DNA from: Pseudomonas kilonensis
GTDB lineage: Bacteria > Pseudomonadota > Gammaproteobacteria > Pseudomonadales > Pseudomonadaceae
Length of the DNA: 64,000 bases
Reading direction: 5' to 3'
NCBI RefSeq assembly: GCF_001269885.1
Contig: NZ_LHVH01000024.1
Span: 310,001-374,000, forward strand
Shown here: one piece after another, positions 42,494-51,955 of the stretch
Layout: each line of letters opens with the position of its first letter
Position numbering within the stretch: position 1 is the first letter of the stretch
Translations under genes and position numbers: made by a program
The notes under the pieces: generated by a model
Told to the model about the DNA's origin: nothing
Database searches by the model: none
Seen by the model: the letters and a program-made list of their open reading frames with translations, nothing else

Positions 42494-43294
42494 ATGAATC
42501 CGATCGACCCACTGTCGTTTCAACGCATCATCACCGCCCATGGCGATTTCGAAGGCGCGGCGTATTTCGACGCTGAGGAAAGCCTCGCCCACGAGGTATT
42601 TGCTGACCGCATCGTGTTCCAGACCAACTACCTGGATTACCGCAGCTACGAGGTCGATCTCGCCGAGGGCTGCGTACGGGTGCGCAAGACGCGGCTGGAT
42701 AACTACCTGCGCGGCCATAAGGCCCAGGTGATCGATGACGACATGGACGATGAGGATTGGGCCGAGCTGGGCAGTCTGTGGCAGCGTTTGAGCCACGACC
42801 TGGACACCCAGGGGCAAGGGCCGCAGCCCGATTTGGCCGATACCCTGGCCGATCTGTTTGATTGTTTGTTCGACGAGGCGCGCGCGCAGGCGCTCATTCA
42901 AAACATGCCGGCGCCTACCGGGCAGTGGGATTGGGCTTGGACGCAGGTCGAGTCAGCGCTCACCGAGGCCAATCAGTTGGCGGGGTTCGAATGGAAGGAG
43001 TGGTCGTCCTACGGGATCGATGCCGTCAATGCCCTCGCCCCGCTGCGGCAGTTGGGCATTGAAATCCCTGCGCCTGAGCGTAAAGCCATCGATGCCATCA
43101 ACCGCGCCAACGATTGGGAACGCGCACTGCTGCAGTACTTCAACGCCCAGTTGGAGGCCCATGATTTGAAGTTGTTGGCCATCGGCACGCACTTCGATGA
43201 ATACCAGGCCTTCGCCTGCCTGCCCATGAACGGTCTGGGCCTGATCAACGCCCTGGAGATCATGGGCAGGCTGGGCATCGTCTACAAATATTAA
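42494..43294 (+). CDS. Conserved protein of unknown function (DUF6630-like?)
   Basis: The 266-residue protein has an acidic middle (VIDDDMDDEDWAELGSLWQR) and a C-terminal part NDWERALLQYFNAQLEAHDL then KLLAIGTHFDEYQAFACLPM. The last part resembles small DUF6630-like proteins, but I am not sure of this. There is no signal peptide or membrane segment. It is followed 79 bases later by a zinc-ribbon membrane protein gene on the same strand. Confidence 0.62.
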   Translation: MNPIDPLSFQRIITAHGDFEGAAYFDAEESLAHEVFADRIVFQTNYLDYRSYEVDLAEGCVRVRKTRLDNYLRGHKAQVIDDDMDDEDWAELGSLWQRLSHDLDTQGQGPQPDLADTLADLFDCLFDEARAQALIQNMPAPTGQWDWAWTQVESALTEANQLAGFEWKEWSSYGIDAVNALAPLRQLGIEIPAPERKAIDAINRANDWERALLQYFNAQLEAHDLKLLAIGTHFDEYQAFACLPMNGLGLINALEIMGRLGIVYKY

Positions 43295-43373
43295 GCGACC
43301 GACGCCACGCGCTTTCGGTCCGCTTTTACCAGCCCATAAGGGCTACCCCTCCTTTGAGCCTCGAAGTGACGAC

Positions 43374-43607
43374 ATGACAAACTGTGAGCAATGCGGGTCC
43401 CTCCTCCCTTACGACACCGCTGCTTGCCCGCGATGCGCCGGGGAATTTCGGCACACGGTAGAGGCACACGCGCCAAGGTCCCAGCCGTCGAAAGGGCAGA
43501 AAATCCTGAAATGGGTGCTGATCGGCATTGTGGTCGCAGTGCTGGCAGCAGTGGCGGCGGTCATGTGGATCTTGCACTCGCTGGGACCGATGCCTTCTTT
43601 TGGTTGA
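43374..43607 (+). CDS. Zinc-ribbon membrane protein
   Basis: The 77-residue protein has an N-terminal zinc ribbon CEQCGSLLPYDTAACPRC (two CxxC pairs), a short linker and one membrane helix (ILKWVLIGIVVAVLAAVAAV). It is a common small bacterial type, of unknown function. The ribbon should lie in the cytoplasm. Confidence 0.75.
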   Translation: MTNCEQCGSLLPYDTAACPRCAGEFRHTVEAHAPRSQPSKGQKILKWVLIGIVVAVLAAVAAVMWILHSLGPMPSFG

Positions 43608-43646
43608 TGGCGACAGATACTTCCCAACCCACGGACGGATGAACAC

Positions 43647-44294
43647 ATGAAAACCACTATTGATCACCTCGTCATCGTGGCAACGGACCTCGACACCGGC
43701 TGCGCGTTCGTGACTGACGCGCTGGGCGTCGACCTTCAACCGGGCGGCGTCCATTCACGCATGGGCACCCATAACAGACTGCTGCACCTTGGCCCCGGGC
43801 TCTACCTCGAAGTGATTGCCGTGGACCCGTCCGCCATACGTCCGGACCGGGCACGCTGGTTCGGCCTTGATCAATTGCCCCCCCATTCGCCGGCACACCT
43901 GGCGACTTGGGTAGCACGCACTGATGATATCCACACCGCTCGTGATGCCTGCCCTGGCCTTGTCGGGGATGTCGAACCCATGACGAGAGGAACATTGAGC
44001 TGGCAAATAACCATACCGGCTGATGGAAGCCTTCCCATGGATGGATCAGTCCCCACCCTCATTCAATGGGCGCCTGGGCTTCATCCGGCGGACACGCTCC
44101 AGGACAAGGGTTGCGCGCTATTGGCACTGGATGTCTTTCATACGGATCCGGAAAAAATCAAAGCGATCCTGACGGCCATGAATTTTTCTGGTCCGGTTCA
44201 TCTTCACGCACTGCAAGCGCCTTCGGCGCCCTACCTGGTTGCGCATGTTCAAACGCCAAATGGGCTGAAGACACTGCCGCTTTTACACGTGTGA
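43647..44294 (+). CDS. Glyoxalase-like (VOC) domain protein
   Basis: The 215-residue protein begins TIDHLVIVATDLDTGCAFVT, has GTHNRLLHLGPGLYLEVIAV and continues with a second half that repeats the fold more loosely. This is the Glyoxalase_3-like VOC layout, with His7 and Glu56 as likely metal ligands. The substrate is unknown. It lies after the zinc-ribbon gene, 39 bases away. Confidence 0.82.
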   Translation: MKTTIDHLVIVATDLDTGCAFVTDALGVDLQPGGVHSRMGTHNRLLHLGPGLYLEVIAVDPSAIRPDRARWFGLDQLPPHSPAHLATWVARTDDIHTARDACPGLVGDVEPMTRGTLSWQITIPADGSLPMDGSVPTLIQWAPGLHPADTLQDKGCALLALDVFHTDPEKIKAILTAMNFSGPVHLHALQAPSAPYLVAHVQTPNGLKTLPLLHV

Positions 44295-44314
44295 GTCTGT
44301 ACAGAACAGCCAAT

Positions 44315-44411
44315 TGTGGCGAGGGGATTTATCCCCGTTGGGCTGCGTAGCAGTCCCCTTAAATTTTGGGGTTGCTGCGCAACCCAGCGGGGATAAATCC
44401 CCTCGCCACAA
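44315..44411. repeat. Long perfect-arm intergenic hairpin repeat
   Basis: TTGTGGCGAGGGGATTTATC and its inverse (GATAAATCCCCTCGCCACAA) form the outer arms, with GGTTGCTGCGCAACC in the middle. It is one of the known families of interspersed palindromes in pseudomonads, sitting after the glyoxalase-like gene. It can also end transcription. Confidence 0.8.
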
Positions 44412-44593
44412 GGTCACCATAACCCGCGCCGACCATTCACACGTAACCGAAGCGAAACGCAGCTATCCGATTTTCCCATAGTTGCTATCGATACCAGCGT
44501 CGTTCTCGTCCTCGGCCTCTCTCTCTAATCTGCCCACCAACGCGATCGATGACGATCGCTGCAGATCAAACCGACCTTATGGAGAGAGAAACG

Positions 44594-45547
44594 ATGAACA
44601 CCTTCAACCGCACCATGGCTGTCGCGACCCTGGCATTGGCCACCCTCAGCGCCGAGGCCGCGTCGCCGGTCCAGGCCGCTGCCAGCGCGTCTGCTGTCGG
44701 CAGCGTGGTCCAGTCCGCCAGCTACATCACCACCCAGGATGGCGTGCAGCTGTATTACAAGGACTGGGGCCCGCGCGATGGTCAGGTCGTGACCTTCAGC
44801 CACGGCTGGCCACTGGACTCCGACAGCTGGGAAGGCCAGATGATGTTCCTCGCTTCGAAGGGTTATCGCGTGGTGGCTCATGACCGTCGCGGCCACGGTC
44901 GCTCCAGCCAGCCGTGGGAAGGCAACGACATGGATCACTACGCCGATGACCTGGCGGCGGTGATTGAAGCGCTGGACCTGAAGGATGTCACGCTGGTGGG
45001 CTTCTCGACGGGGGGCGGTGAAGTGGCTCGCTACATCGGCCGTCACGGCACCGCTCGAGTGAAGAAAGCCGTGCTGGTGTCCTCTGTTCCGCCGTTGATG
45101 CTCAAGACAGACACCAACCCCGGTGGTTTGCCTATCGAGGTGTTCGATGGCCTGCGCAAGGCGTCCCTGGAGAACCGCTCGCAGCTGTACCTGGACATTG
45201 CCTCGGGCCCGTTCTACGGCTACAACCGCAAGGGCGCCAAGCCATCCCAAGGGCTGATCCAGTCGTTCTGGGTGCAGGGCATGCAGGGTGGCAGCAAGAA
45301 TACCTATGACTCGATCGCGGCATTCTCGGCGACCGACTTCCGCGGCGATTTGAAGAAGTTTGATGTGCCGACGCTGGTGATCCATGGCGATGACGACCAG
45401 ATCGTGCCTATCGACGCTTCAGGCCGGGCCTCGGCAGCGCTGATCAAGGGCGCTCGACTGATCGTCTACCCTGGTGCGCCGCACGGCTTGACCGAGACGC
45501 ACAAGGATCGCCTCAATCAGGATCTGCTGACCTTCCTCAAGGAATAA
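44594..45547 (+). CDS. Secreted alpha/beta hydrolase, chloroperoxidase-like
   Basis: The start at 44594 (MNTFNRTMAVATLAL) follows GAGAGAAACG. The 317-residue protein has a signal peptide (ending near AEAAS or VQAAAS). A non-heme haloperoxidase/arylesterase fold follows: SHGWPLDSDSWEGQM, HDRRGHGRSSQPW, nucleophile elbow GFSTGGG, acid HGDDDQIVP and catalytic His in GAPHGLTETH. In vivo these act as esterases or lactonases and can make peracids. The signal peptide is less usual, as most are cytoplasmic. Two REPINs follow it. Confidence 0.87.
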   Translation: MNTFNRTMAVATLALATLSAEAASPVQAAASASAVGSVVQSASYITTQDGVQLYYKDWGPRDGQVVTFSHGWPLDSDSWEGQMMFLASKGYRVVAHDRRGHGRSSQPWEGNDMDHYADDLAAVIEALDLKDVTLVGFSTGGGEVARYIGRHGTARVKKAVLVSSVPPLMLKTDTNPGGLPIEVFDGLRKASLENRSQLYLDIASGPFYGYNRKGAKPSQGLIQSFWVQGMQGGSKNTYDSIAAFSATDFRGDLKKFDVPTLVIHGDDDQIVPIDASGRASAALIKGARLIVYPGAPHGLTETHKDRLNQDLLTFLKE

Positions 45548-45560
45548 AAGCCCAGATCCC

Positions 45561-45653
45561 TTGTGGGAGCGGGCTTGCTCGCGATGGCGGTGGGTCAGCT
45601 TGCCTCAATGCTGAATGGGCCGACGCCTTCGCGAGCAGGCTCGCTCCCACAAG
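45561..45653. repeat. REPIN 1
   Basis: TTGTGGGAGCGGGCTTGCTC at the left and GAGCAGGCTCGCTCCCACAA at the right are two REP arms in inverse order around a 50-base centre. Confidence 0.85.
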
Positions 45654-45697
45654 GGGTTTGGGGTGGATTCAGGCTTTGCGGACACCGGGCATAACAT

Positions 45698-45788
45698 TGT
45701 GGGAGCGAGCCTGCTCGCGAAAGCGGTGGGCCTGCTTGTATCAGTGCTGAATCGGCCGACGCCTTCGCGAGCAAGCTCGCTCCCACAG
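45698..45788. repeat. REPIN 2
   Basis: TGTGGGAGCGAGCCTGCTCG and CGAGCAAGCTCGCTCCCACA face each other as two REP arms. The centre (GCTGAATCGGCCGACGCCTT) is near that of REPIN 1, so they share a recent ancestor. They lie between the hydrolase and converging Lrp genes. Confidence 0.85.
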
Positions 45789-45811
45789 TTGTTTTAGGGT
45801 GGGTCTCGGCT

Positions 45812-46300
45812 TCAATGCCGCAACAACTTACGCAATGGAATCTCATCCTTGCGCACCGGTGACTTGATGACGATGTAGCTGAAGTACTTGGAGATGCCGA
45901 TGTTCTTGTCCAGCAGGCTTTCCATCACGTCCTGATAGTCCTGGATGCTGCGGGTCATGAAGCGCACCAGGTAGTCGTAGCCGCCGCTGATGAGGTGGCA
46001 TTCGAGCACTTCATCCACCAGGCGGATGTTGGATTCGAACTTGGCGAAGTCCTCACGCTTGTGGTCGCTGAGGGTGACTTCGGTGAAGACCGTCACCGAG
46101 TCGGTAATCTTGGCCAGGTTCAAATGGGCCTTGTAGCTGGAAATGTACCCCAACGACTCCAGTCGTTTGACCCGTTGCAGGCATGGGCTGGCGGACAAGC
46201 CCACGGCATCGGCCAGGCTGACGTTGGTCATGCGGCCATCTTTTTGAAGCTCTACCAAAATGCTGATGTCGATCCGGTCCAGTTTCGCTAAACCTTCCAT
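45812..46300 (-). CDS. Lrp/AsnC-family transcriptional regulator
   Basis: The 162-residue protein has the Lrp HTH at about 5-60 (LDRIDISILVELQKDGRMTN, then LSASPCLQRVKRLESLGYI) and the RAM ligand domain (ECHLISGGYDYLVRFMTRSI). It is of typical length. It is the last gene of a likely GabT, HAD, Lrp series on the minus strand, so it may sense an amino acid and control that operon. Confidence 0.87.
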   Translation of the reverse strand: MEGLAKLDRIDISILVELQKDGRMTNVSLADAVGLSASPCLQRVKRLESLGYISSYKAHLNLAKITDSVTVFTEVTLSDHKREDFAKFESNIRLVDEVLECHLISGGYDYLVRFMTRSIQDYQDVMESLLDKNIGISKYFSYIVIKSPVRKDEIPLRKLLRH

Positions 46301-46345
46301 CGCATACCTCTTGCCTGCCGTTTGTAAGACAATCTTCTAACAAAA

Positions 46346-47002
46346 TCAGCGTCGTAAGGACAGCTGATGCTGAGCGACCAGATCAGCCATGCTGTTGATA
46401 CAGTAGTCCGCCGCACAGGGCGCGGGAGACATGTCGGCGTTGCGGCAGATCAGGCAGACAGCCCCGACCGACCGTGGGCGGGCGCCGGGGCGGGTCACCT
46501 GGAGAATCGTCTCGGCGCTCAGGCCATTGGCCGCCAGCCAATCGTGATCCTGCAACGGGTCGCTCGCCAGCGAAATAAAATCATCAGGCTCGATGCCCAG
46601 GCGCTCGCACAACACGCCCCGGTCCTCGGCATCGCGATCCCCCTGCACCAACAACCGATAGAACTTGCGCAGGTAGAGCATCGCACCCGGCGCATCCTCG
46701 AACAGCGTCCAACCGGCAGCCGAGCGGGCGAAGCTCATGCCCTCCTCCCAACTGACCTTGAGCTTCCAGCGCTCGGCCAATTGACGGTGGGCGAAACACA
46801 GCAAGCCGCTGAAGCCCAATTCGCCGAAACGCGGGTACAAGGCTTGCAGCACTTCGTCAAAATCGGCGAGCACCTGTGCTTTGTCCAACGGCTCGCCATG
46901 GTTTTCCAGCAACGGTTGCAACGCCGCCCAGACGCCGGAGTCCCGATCCACCAGGACCTCATCGCAATCGATCAACAACGCCCGATATTCAGTCAGCCTC
47001 AT
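46346..47002 (-). CDS. HAD-superfamily hydrolase
   Basis: The start at 47002 (MRLTEYRALLIDCDEVLVDR) has GGAGG upstream; the frame to 47071 is not used. The 218-residue protein has motif I DCDEV near 11-15, then a helical cap and a second block (LVQGDRDAEDRGVLCERLGI). The next motif (FISLASDPLQDHDWLAANGL) has an ASDPLQDHDW pattern where GDxxxD is usual. It is transcribed with gabT, 88 bases after it. The role is unknown. Confidence 0.72.
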   Translation of the reverse strand: MRLTEYRALLIDCDEVLVDRDSGVWAALQPLLENHGEPLDKAQVLADFDEVLQALYPRFGELGFSGLLCFAHRQLAERWKLKVSWEEGMSFARSAAGWTLFEDAPGAMLYLRKFYRLLVQGDRDAEDRGVLCERLGIEPDDFISLASDPLQDHDWLAANGLSAETILQVTRPGARPRSVGAVCLICRNADMSPAPCAADYCINSMADLVAQHQLSLRR

Positions 47003-47089
47003 CTGTAAAGCCTCCGATGATGTCCCATCGATCAACGCTCCATTAATCGCCACTGACGCTTGCCCAGGCAAACGTCATGAACGCAGGCA

Positions 47090-48382
47090 TCAGCCGAGGA
47101 CGCGTGCCAAGGCGTCGTCGAGAATCTGCAACGCTTCGTCGATCTGCGCTTCGCTGGTCACCAGCGGCGCCAGGAAGCGCAAGACGTTGCGGTACACCCC
47201 GCACTTGATCACCAGCAAACCGCCGGCCCGGGCTTCGTCGATCAGGCGTTGGTTCAGGTCGGCGTCCGGGGTGCGCGCGTCGTCATGCTTGATCAGTTCG
47301 ATCGCCAGCATGAAGCCGCTGCCGCGCACATCGCCGATCTGCGGGTAACGGGTTTGCAGGTGCAGCAGGCCCTGGCGCAAGCGCTCACCCAGGACTTCAC
47401 CACGGGCCAGCAGCTGTTCTTGCTCGTACGCCTCGATCACCGCCAGCGCCGCCGCGCACGACAGCGCATTACCGCCGTACGTACCGCCCAGGCCACCCGG
47501 CAGCGGAGCGTCCATGATCTCGGCCTTGCCGACCACACCTGACAACGGCAAGCCACCGGCGAGGCTCTTGGCGACCGTGACCAGGTCCGGCTGGATACCG
47601 GCGTGCTGGAAACCGAACCATTTACCGGTGCGACCGAAACCGGTCTGGATTTCATCGAGAATCAACACAATGCCATGCTTTTGCGTCAATGCGCGCAGGC
47701 CCTGCAAAAACTCGGCGGGGGCCGACAGGAAACCGCCATCGCCCTGCACCGGCTCGATGATGATCGCCGCGACCCGCTCAGGTGCCACTTGGGTGGCCAG
47801 CAGCTCGTCCAGTGCCTGGAGCGCCATGGCGCTGGTGACGCCGCGATAGGCATTCGGATACGGCGTGTGGAAGACCTCCGGGGCGAACGGGCCGAAGTTC
47901 TGTTTGTACGGCTGGCTCATGCCGGTCAGCGTGGTGCCGAGCAAGGTCCGGCCATGGAACCCGCCGCGAAAGGCAATCACGGCCGAGCGGTTGGTGTGGG
48001 CCCGGGCGATCTTCACGGCGTTTTCCACCGCTTCGGCACCCGAGGTGAAAAATGCCGCTTTATAGGCGTGCTGGCCGCCGATCATTTCACACAGACGCTG
48101 GGCCAGGTCCAGGTAAGGCTTGTAGGCCACGACCTGGAAGCAGGCATGGGAGATCTTCTGCAACTGGGCCTGCACGGCCGCGACGACCTTGGGGTGATTG
48201 TGGCCGATGTTCAACACACCGATGCCGCCGACGAAGTCCAGGTAACGCTTGCCGTCCACGTCCCATAATTCCGAGCCCTGGGCCCGATCGATCACCAGCG
48301 GGTGCGCGGTGACCAGGCCACGTGGCACGAATTGATCACGCTGACGGAGCAAACTTGGGGTTTCTTCGACTTTACTGTTCAT
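47090..48382 (-). CDS. gabT: 4-aminobutyrate aminotransferase
   Basis: The ATG at 48382 (MNSKVEETPSLLRQRDQFVP) is used because it has GGGAAATG at a good distance and matches the usual GabT opening. The 430-residue class III aminotransferase has GAEAVENAVKIARAHT, the FHGRT loop, LILDEIQTGFGRTG and PLP-Lys in VAKSLAGGLP. It converts GABA and 2-oxoglutarate to succinic semialdehyde and glutamate. The dehydrogenase for the semialdehyde is encoded at 53076-54533. Related 5-aminovalerate transaminases look alike. Confidence 0.88.
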   Translation of the reverse strand: MNSKVEETPSLLRQRDQFVPRGLVTAHPLVIDRAQGSELWDVDGKRYLDFVGGIGVLNIGHNHPKVVAAVQAQLQKISHACFQVVAYKPYLDLAQRLCEMIGGQHAYKAAFFTSGAEAVENAVKIARAHTNRSAVIAFRGGFHGRTLLGTTLTGMSQPYKQNFGPFAPEVFHTPYPNAYRGVTSAMALQALDELLATQVAPERVAAIIIEPVQGDGGFLSAPAEFLQGLRALTQKHGIVLILDEIQTGFGRTGKWFGFQHAGIQPDLVTVAKSLAGGLPLSGVVGKAEIMDAPLPGGLGGTYGGNALSCAAALAVIEAYEQEQLLARGEVLGERLRQGLLHLQTRYPQIGDVRGSGFMLAIELIKHDDARTPDADLNQRLIDEARAGGLLVIKCGVYRNVLRFLAPLVTSEAQIDEALQILDDALARVLG

Positions 48383-48670
48383 TGGCATTTCCCATCGTGA
48401 GCCTCGCACCCAGGAAGCGGCTGCGGTGTGTTCACAGGTTAAGCGTTCGACGCGATTGTCTAAGCCGAACTTGGTCGTTGAGAAATTCGGATCGACTGTT
48501 TACACCCCGGCAAACAGCAGAATCCTCCAGAGGCATTCCAGCCCCATGGAATCTGCCGCAAGAGGCACCTTGCAACGCAGTGCGATGCTGCTACGCCGGC
48601 CCTTTCAACAGATCCTGCTCTGGCGTTGAGGCATGCTAGGGGCTCCTTGATTTCAGGCGAGAAGTGACCC

Positions 48671-49597
48671 ATGGCCCTGCTCTATAAAGCTGACCCGGTA
48701 CGCGGCGAACACTGGCGGCGCCTGTTCGCCGAACACGCGCCGGACATTGAATGGCGCGCCTGGCCAGACATCGGCGACCCGCGGGATATCCAGTACCTGG
48801 CGGCCTGGCAGGCGCCGGACGACGTCGAAACGCTGTTGCCGAATCTGCAGGTGCTGTTCGCCTTGTCGGCCGGCGTGGATCAACTCGACCTTGGCCGCTT
48901 GCCAACGACGCTGCCAGTGGTGCGCTTGCTCGACCCCGGCATCAGCCAGGGCATGTGCGAGTACGCCAGTTTCGCCGTGCTCAGCCTGCACCGGGACATG
49001 TTGCGCTATCGCCAGCAACAGGCCGAACGCTGCTGGCAAGCGCACCGGCTGGTGCCCGCCGGGCAACGCCGGGTGGGCGTCATGGGTCTGGGTTTGCAGG
49101 CACGGCAGATACTCGCCAGCTTGAAGACCTTTGGTTTTGCCTTGTCGGGCTGGGCCCGCAGCGAGCATCACATTGAGGGGGTCGCGTGCTTTGCTGGCGA
49201 CGAGCAACTGCCGGCCTTTCTCGGTCAATGCGACATAGTGCTGTGCGTCCTGCCGTTGACCGAGCAGACCCGAGGGATCCTCAACCGCCAGCTGTTCCAA
49301 CACCTGCCCAAGGGCGCAGCGTTGGTCAACATGGGCCGAGGTGGGCACCTGGTGGAAGCGGACCTGCTTGAAGCCCTTGCCGACGGCCAGCTCAGCGCCG
49401 CGGTGCTGGACGTGCTGGAGCAGGAACCGGCGCCGATGGATCACCCCTTCTGGCACCATCCACAGATACTGTTGACGCCGCACATCGCGGCGATGACTCA
49501 GCCTGAAAGTGCCTTTGGCGTGTTGCTGGAGAACATCCGCCGGCATCAACGGGGTGAATCGATGCTGGGCCTGGTGGATTGTGAGCGCAGCTATTGA
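48671..49597 (+). CDS. ghrA: Glyoxylate/hydroxypyruvate reductase A
   Basis: The 308-residue protein matches GhrA-type D-2-hydroxyacid dehydrogenases over its full length: LFALSAGVDQLDLG, PGISQGMCEYASFAVL, the NAD(P) loop VGVMGLGLQARQIL, LVNMGRGGHLVEADLL with a catalytic Arg, and HPFWHHPQILLTPHIAAMTQ with the catalytic His. It reduces glyoxylate and hydroxypyruvate with NADPH. It diverges from gabT with a 288-base gap. Confidence 0.87.
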   Translation: MALLYKADPVRGEHWRRLFAEHAPDIEWRAWPDIGDPRDIQYLAAWQAPDDVETLLPNLQVLFALSAGVDQLDLGRLPTTLPVVRLLDPGISQGMCEYASFAVLSLHRDMLRYRQQQAERCWQAHRLVPAGQRRVGVMGLGLQARQILASLKTFGFALSGWARSEHHIEGVACFAGDEQLPAFLGQCDIVLCVLPLTEQTRGILNRQLFQHLPKGAALVNMGRGGHLVEADLLEALADGQLSAAVLDVLEQEPAPMDHPFWHHPQILLTPHIAAMTQPESAFGVLLENIRRHQRGESMLGLVDCERSY

Positions 49598-49606
49598 CCG
49601 GAGCCC

Positions 49607-49712
49607 TGTAGGAGCTGCCGAAGGCTGCGATCTATTGATCTGTCGGTCGTTCCCTCAGGACTCAACTGCCAGGGAAAAGATCGCAGCCTCGTTGCACTCG
49701 GCAGCTCCTACA
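49607..49712. repeat. Inverted intergenic hairpin repeat
   Basis: TGTAGGAGCTGCCGAAGGCT and the inverse CTCGGCAGCTCCTACAC frame a centre with GCTGCGATCT/GATCGCAGC arms. It is another known pseudomonad palindrome family. Confidence 0.75.
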
Positions 49713-49940
49713 CGGCGCCTGCAGGCAGCTACATCTTGGCGCTGAGCCATGAAATCCGACTCGGTATTTACTGCTGGCCAAGCGTCTGATTTGAGCAAGA
49801 AATGTGGCCGGCAGGGCCGTTGCTTACGCAAGATACCGAATCGATGTGCCGCCCTTGCCAGACCTGGTGGCAGGTGAGATACAAAGGCTTGCAGCGCACA
49901 CATCCATCCGCTTTCGTCCCTTATTTTATGGTGATCTGCC

Positions 49941-50798
49941 ATGTCCATTTCGCAACGCCCTACTTACTTCTATCGCGCCATGACCGCCACCGACGTGCCG
50001 GCGGCCCATGCCTTGTCCGTGCAGTTGAAATGGCCCCATCGCCTGGAAGACTGGGCGATGTTGCAACGCGTCGCCCAGGGGTTTGTCGTGGAAGACCAGG
50101 GTCGTTTGATTGGAACGGCGTTCAGCTGCGCCCAAGGGGACTACGCCACCATCGGCCTGGTGATTGTCGACGATGAGTATCAGGGCCAGGGGATCGGTCG
50201 CAAACTGATGGAACTGGCGATCGAGGCTTGCGGCTCGCGGACCGCCGTGCTCAATGCGACGCTGGCCGGTGCCCCGCTGTATGCCAGCCAGGGGTTCGTT
50301 GATTTTGGGCATATCCAGCAGCATCAAGGGCAAGCGCTGGTGCCGGCCCTGCAAGAACTGGCCGCCGGCGAGCACTGCCGCGAGCTGGGCGAGGCCGATC
50401 ACGCCGAGCTGATCAAACTGGCCAATGCCGGGAGCGGCCTGGAGCGGAGCGCTGTGCTCAATGATCTGTTCGAGGTCGTTGAACATTCAGTGGGTATCGA
50501 GCGCGACGGTCACTTGTGCGCCTTCGCCCTGCTGCGCCCCTATGGCCGTGGGCGCTGCATTGGCCCGGTCATCGCCCAGACCCTGGAACAGGCCCGGCAC
50601 TTGATCGCCGTGCTGCTGGCCCACGTGCCAGACGCATTCGTTCGCATCGACACCCCTTCAAACAGCGGCCTGGCCCCTTGGCTGGAAGAGGCCGGGCTCA
50701 AGCAGGTCGACACCGTCGCCCAAATGGCACGGGGCACGCCCCCGCAAGCGACCGGCGCGGTTCGGCAATTTGCGCCGGTGACCCAGGCCATTGGCTGA
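49941..50798 (+). CDS. GNAT acetyltransferase with extra C-terminal domain
   Basis: The 285-residue protein has an N-terminal GNAT fold (TIGLVIVDDEYQGQGIGRKL, with the QGQGIG acetyl-CoA loop near 82-87, and APLYASQGFVDFG) and a C-terminal Acetyltransf_18-like domain (LCAFALLRPYGRGRCIGPVI). Such two-domain GNATs are common and their acceptors are not known. It runs in the same direction as the bicupin gene 43 bases later, probably as one operon. Confidence 0.82.
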   Translation: MSISQRPTYFYRAMTATDVPAAHALSVQLKWPHRLEDWAMLQRVAQGFVVEDQGRLIGTAFSCAQGDYATIGLVIVDDEYQGQGIGRKLMELAIEACGSRTAVLNATLAGAPLYASQGFVDFGHIQQHQGQALVPALQELAAGEHCRELGEADHAELIKLANAGSGLERSAVLNDLFEVVEHSVGIERDGHLCAFALLRPYGRGRCIGPVIAQTLEQARHLIAVLLAHVPDAFVRIDTPSNSGLAPWLEEAGLKQVDTVAQMARGTPPQATGAVRQFAPVTQAIG

Positions 50799-50841
50799 AA
50801 CCCCCGCACTCCCCTCAACGCTTCCCTGGAGAATCTTCTTC

Positions 50842-51549
50842 ATGCTCGAACCCACTGCAGTGCTGTTGGCACACGCCGATGGCCGTCTTGCCTCAACCCC
50901 GTTCACCCCGGGTTCGCTGGGCGCCAAGGATCCGTTCGACCGCCTCATCGCCTATGCCGGGGCGGATGGCATGGCTGCCGGCGTGGTCCGGGCGAGCGGA
51001 CTGTTCAGCGTCGATGAATACCCCTTCAGTGAGACGCTCGTGGTGCATGCCGGCGCAGTGACGCTGCGCAGCCAGGGGCAGACGTTGCAGCTCAAGCCAG
51101 GTGAAAGCGCGGTGATCGGTCGGGGGACGGCGCTTGAGGTCGAGGCGCAACCTGGCTCGCTCTGGGCCTTCTGTGCCGATACCCAGCGCATCGAAACGCA
51201 CCTTCCCGGGCTAACGGCACTCCCCGCCCACACCCTGCTTTCGCCTTCTGCTGCCCCGGATGACGAGATCCTGCTCAGCCCGCCGCCGCAATGTCGCTCG
51301 CACAATTTGTTTGTCGAGCAAGCGAGCAACCTGCGGATCGGTATCTGGGACTCGACGCCCTACACTCGCAAGTCACGACCGCACAAACTGCATGAGCTGA
51401 TGCACCTGCTCGAAGGCAGCGTCACCTTGCAGGCAGCCGATGGCAGCGACTTGACGGTCAACACCGGCGATACCGTATTCGTCCCGCTGAATGCGCCGTG
51501 TGCCTGGAAAAGCAGCGTTTATGTGCGCAAGGTGTACGTCGTCAAGTAA
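50842..51549 (+). CDS. Bicupin protein
   Basis: The start at 50842 (MLEPTAVLLAHADGRLASTP) follows CTGGAG. The 235-residue protein has two cupin halves: about 55-120 (TLVVHAGAVTLRSQGQTLQL, PGESAVIGRGTALE) and about 175-235 (RPHKLHELMHLLEGSVTLQA, TVFVPLNAPCAWKS). The second half keeps His/Glu ligands. It resembles DUF861-like regulators of amino-acid or ureide metabolism. The substrate is unknown. Confidence 0.78.
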   Translation: MLEPTAVLLAHADGRLASTPFTPGSLGAKDPFDRLIAYAGADGMAAGVVRASGLFSVDEYPFSETLVVHAGAVTLRSQGQTLQLKPGESAVIGRGTALEVEAQPGSLWAFCADTQRIETHLPGLTALPAHTLLSPSAAPDDEILLSPPPQCRSHNLFVEQASNLRIGIWDSTPYTRKSRPHKLHELMHLLEGSVTLQAADGSDLTVNTGDTVFVPLNAPCAWKSSVYVRKVYVVK

Positions 51550-51566
51550 TCCGGTGTATGGCAGCT

Positions 51567-51873
51567 CCACCGCTATCGCGAGCAAGCTTTGCTCCCACAG
51601 GGGATTGACGGTGGATGTGAAGTCTGCGGCCAACCGAGAACCCAGTGTGGGAGCGAGCCTGCTCGCGAAGACGGCGGCACATCCAACATCACCACTCGCT
51701 GATCCACCGCTTTCGCGAGCAAGCCCGCTCCCACAGGGGATTGGGGCTGGATGTGAAGCCTGCGGCCAACCGAGAACCCAGTGTGGGAGCGGGCTTGCTC
51801 GCGATGGCGGCGGCACAGCCAACATCATCGCAAGCTGATCCACCGCTTTCGCGAGCAAGCTTTGCTCCCACAA
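51567..51873. repeat. REPIN array with 136-bp tandem duplication
   Basis: One REP arm (51567-51600), then two full REPINs (51646-51735 and 51782-51873). The first and second REPINs and the GGATGTGAAG.CTGCGGCCAA linker repeat with a 136-base period. It lies between the bicupin gene and the convergent tartrate/malate dehydrogenase gene. Confidence 0.85.
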
Positions 51874-51902
51874 GGGGGTTTGGCGGGTAGCGTCGGATCA
51901 GC

Positions 51903-51928
51903 AAAAAAAGCCCGCAGTGTGAGCGGGC
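51903..51928 (-). terminator. Rho-independent terminator
   Basis: On the minus strand GCCCGC, a 7-base loop and GCGGGC are followed by a run of T. It ends the dehydrogenase operon. Confidence 0.85.
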
Positions 51929-51955
51929 AAAAGGTGTCGCAGGTTGGATCAAGCC

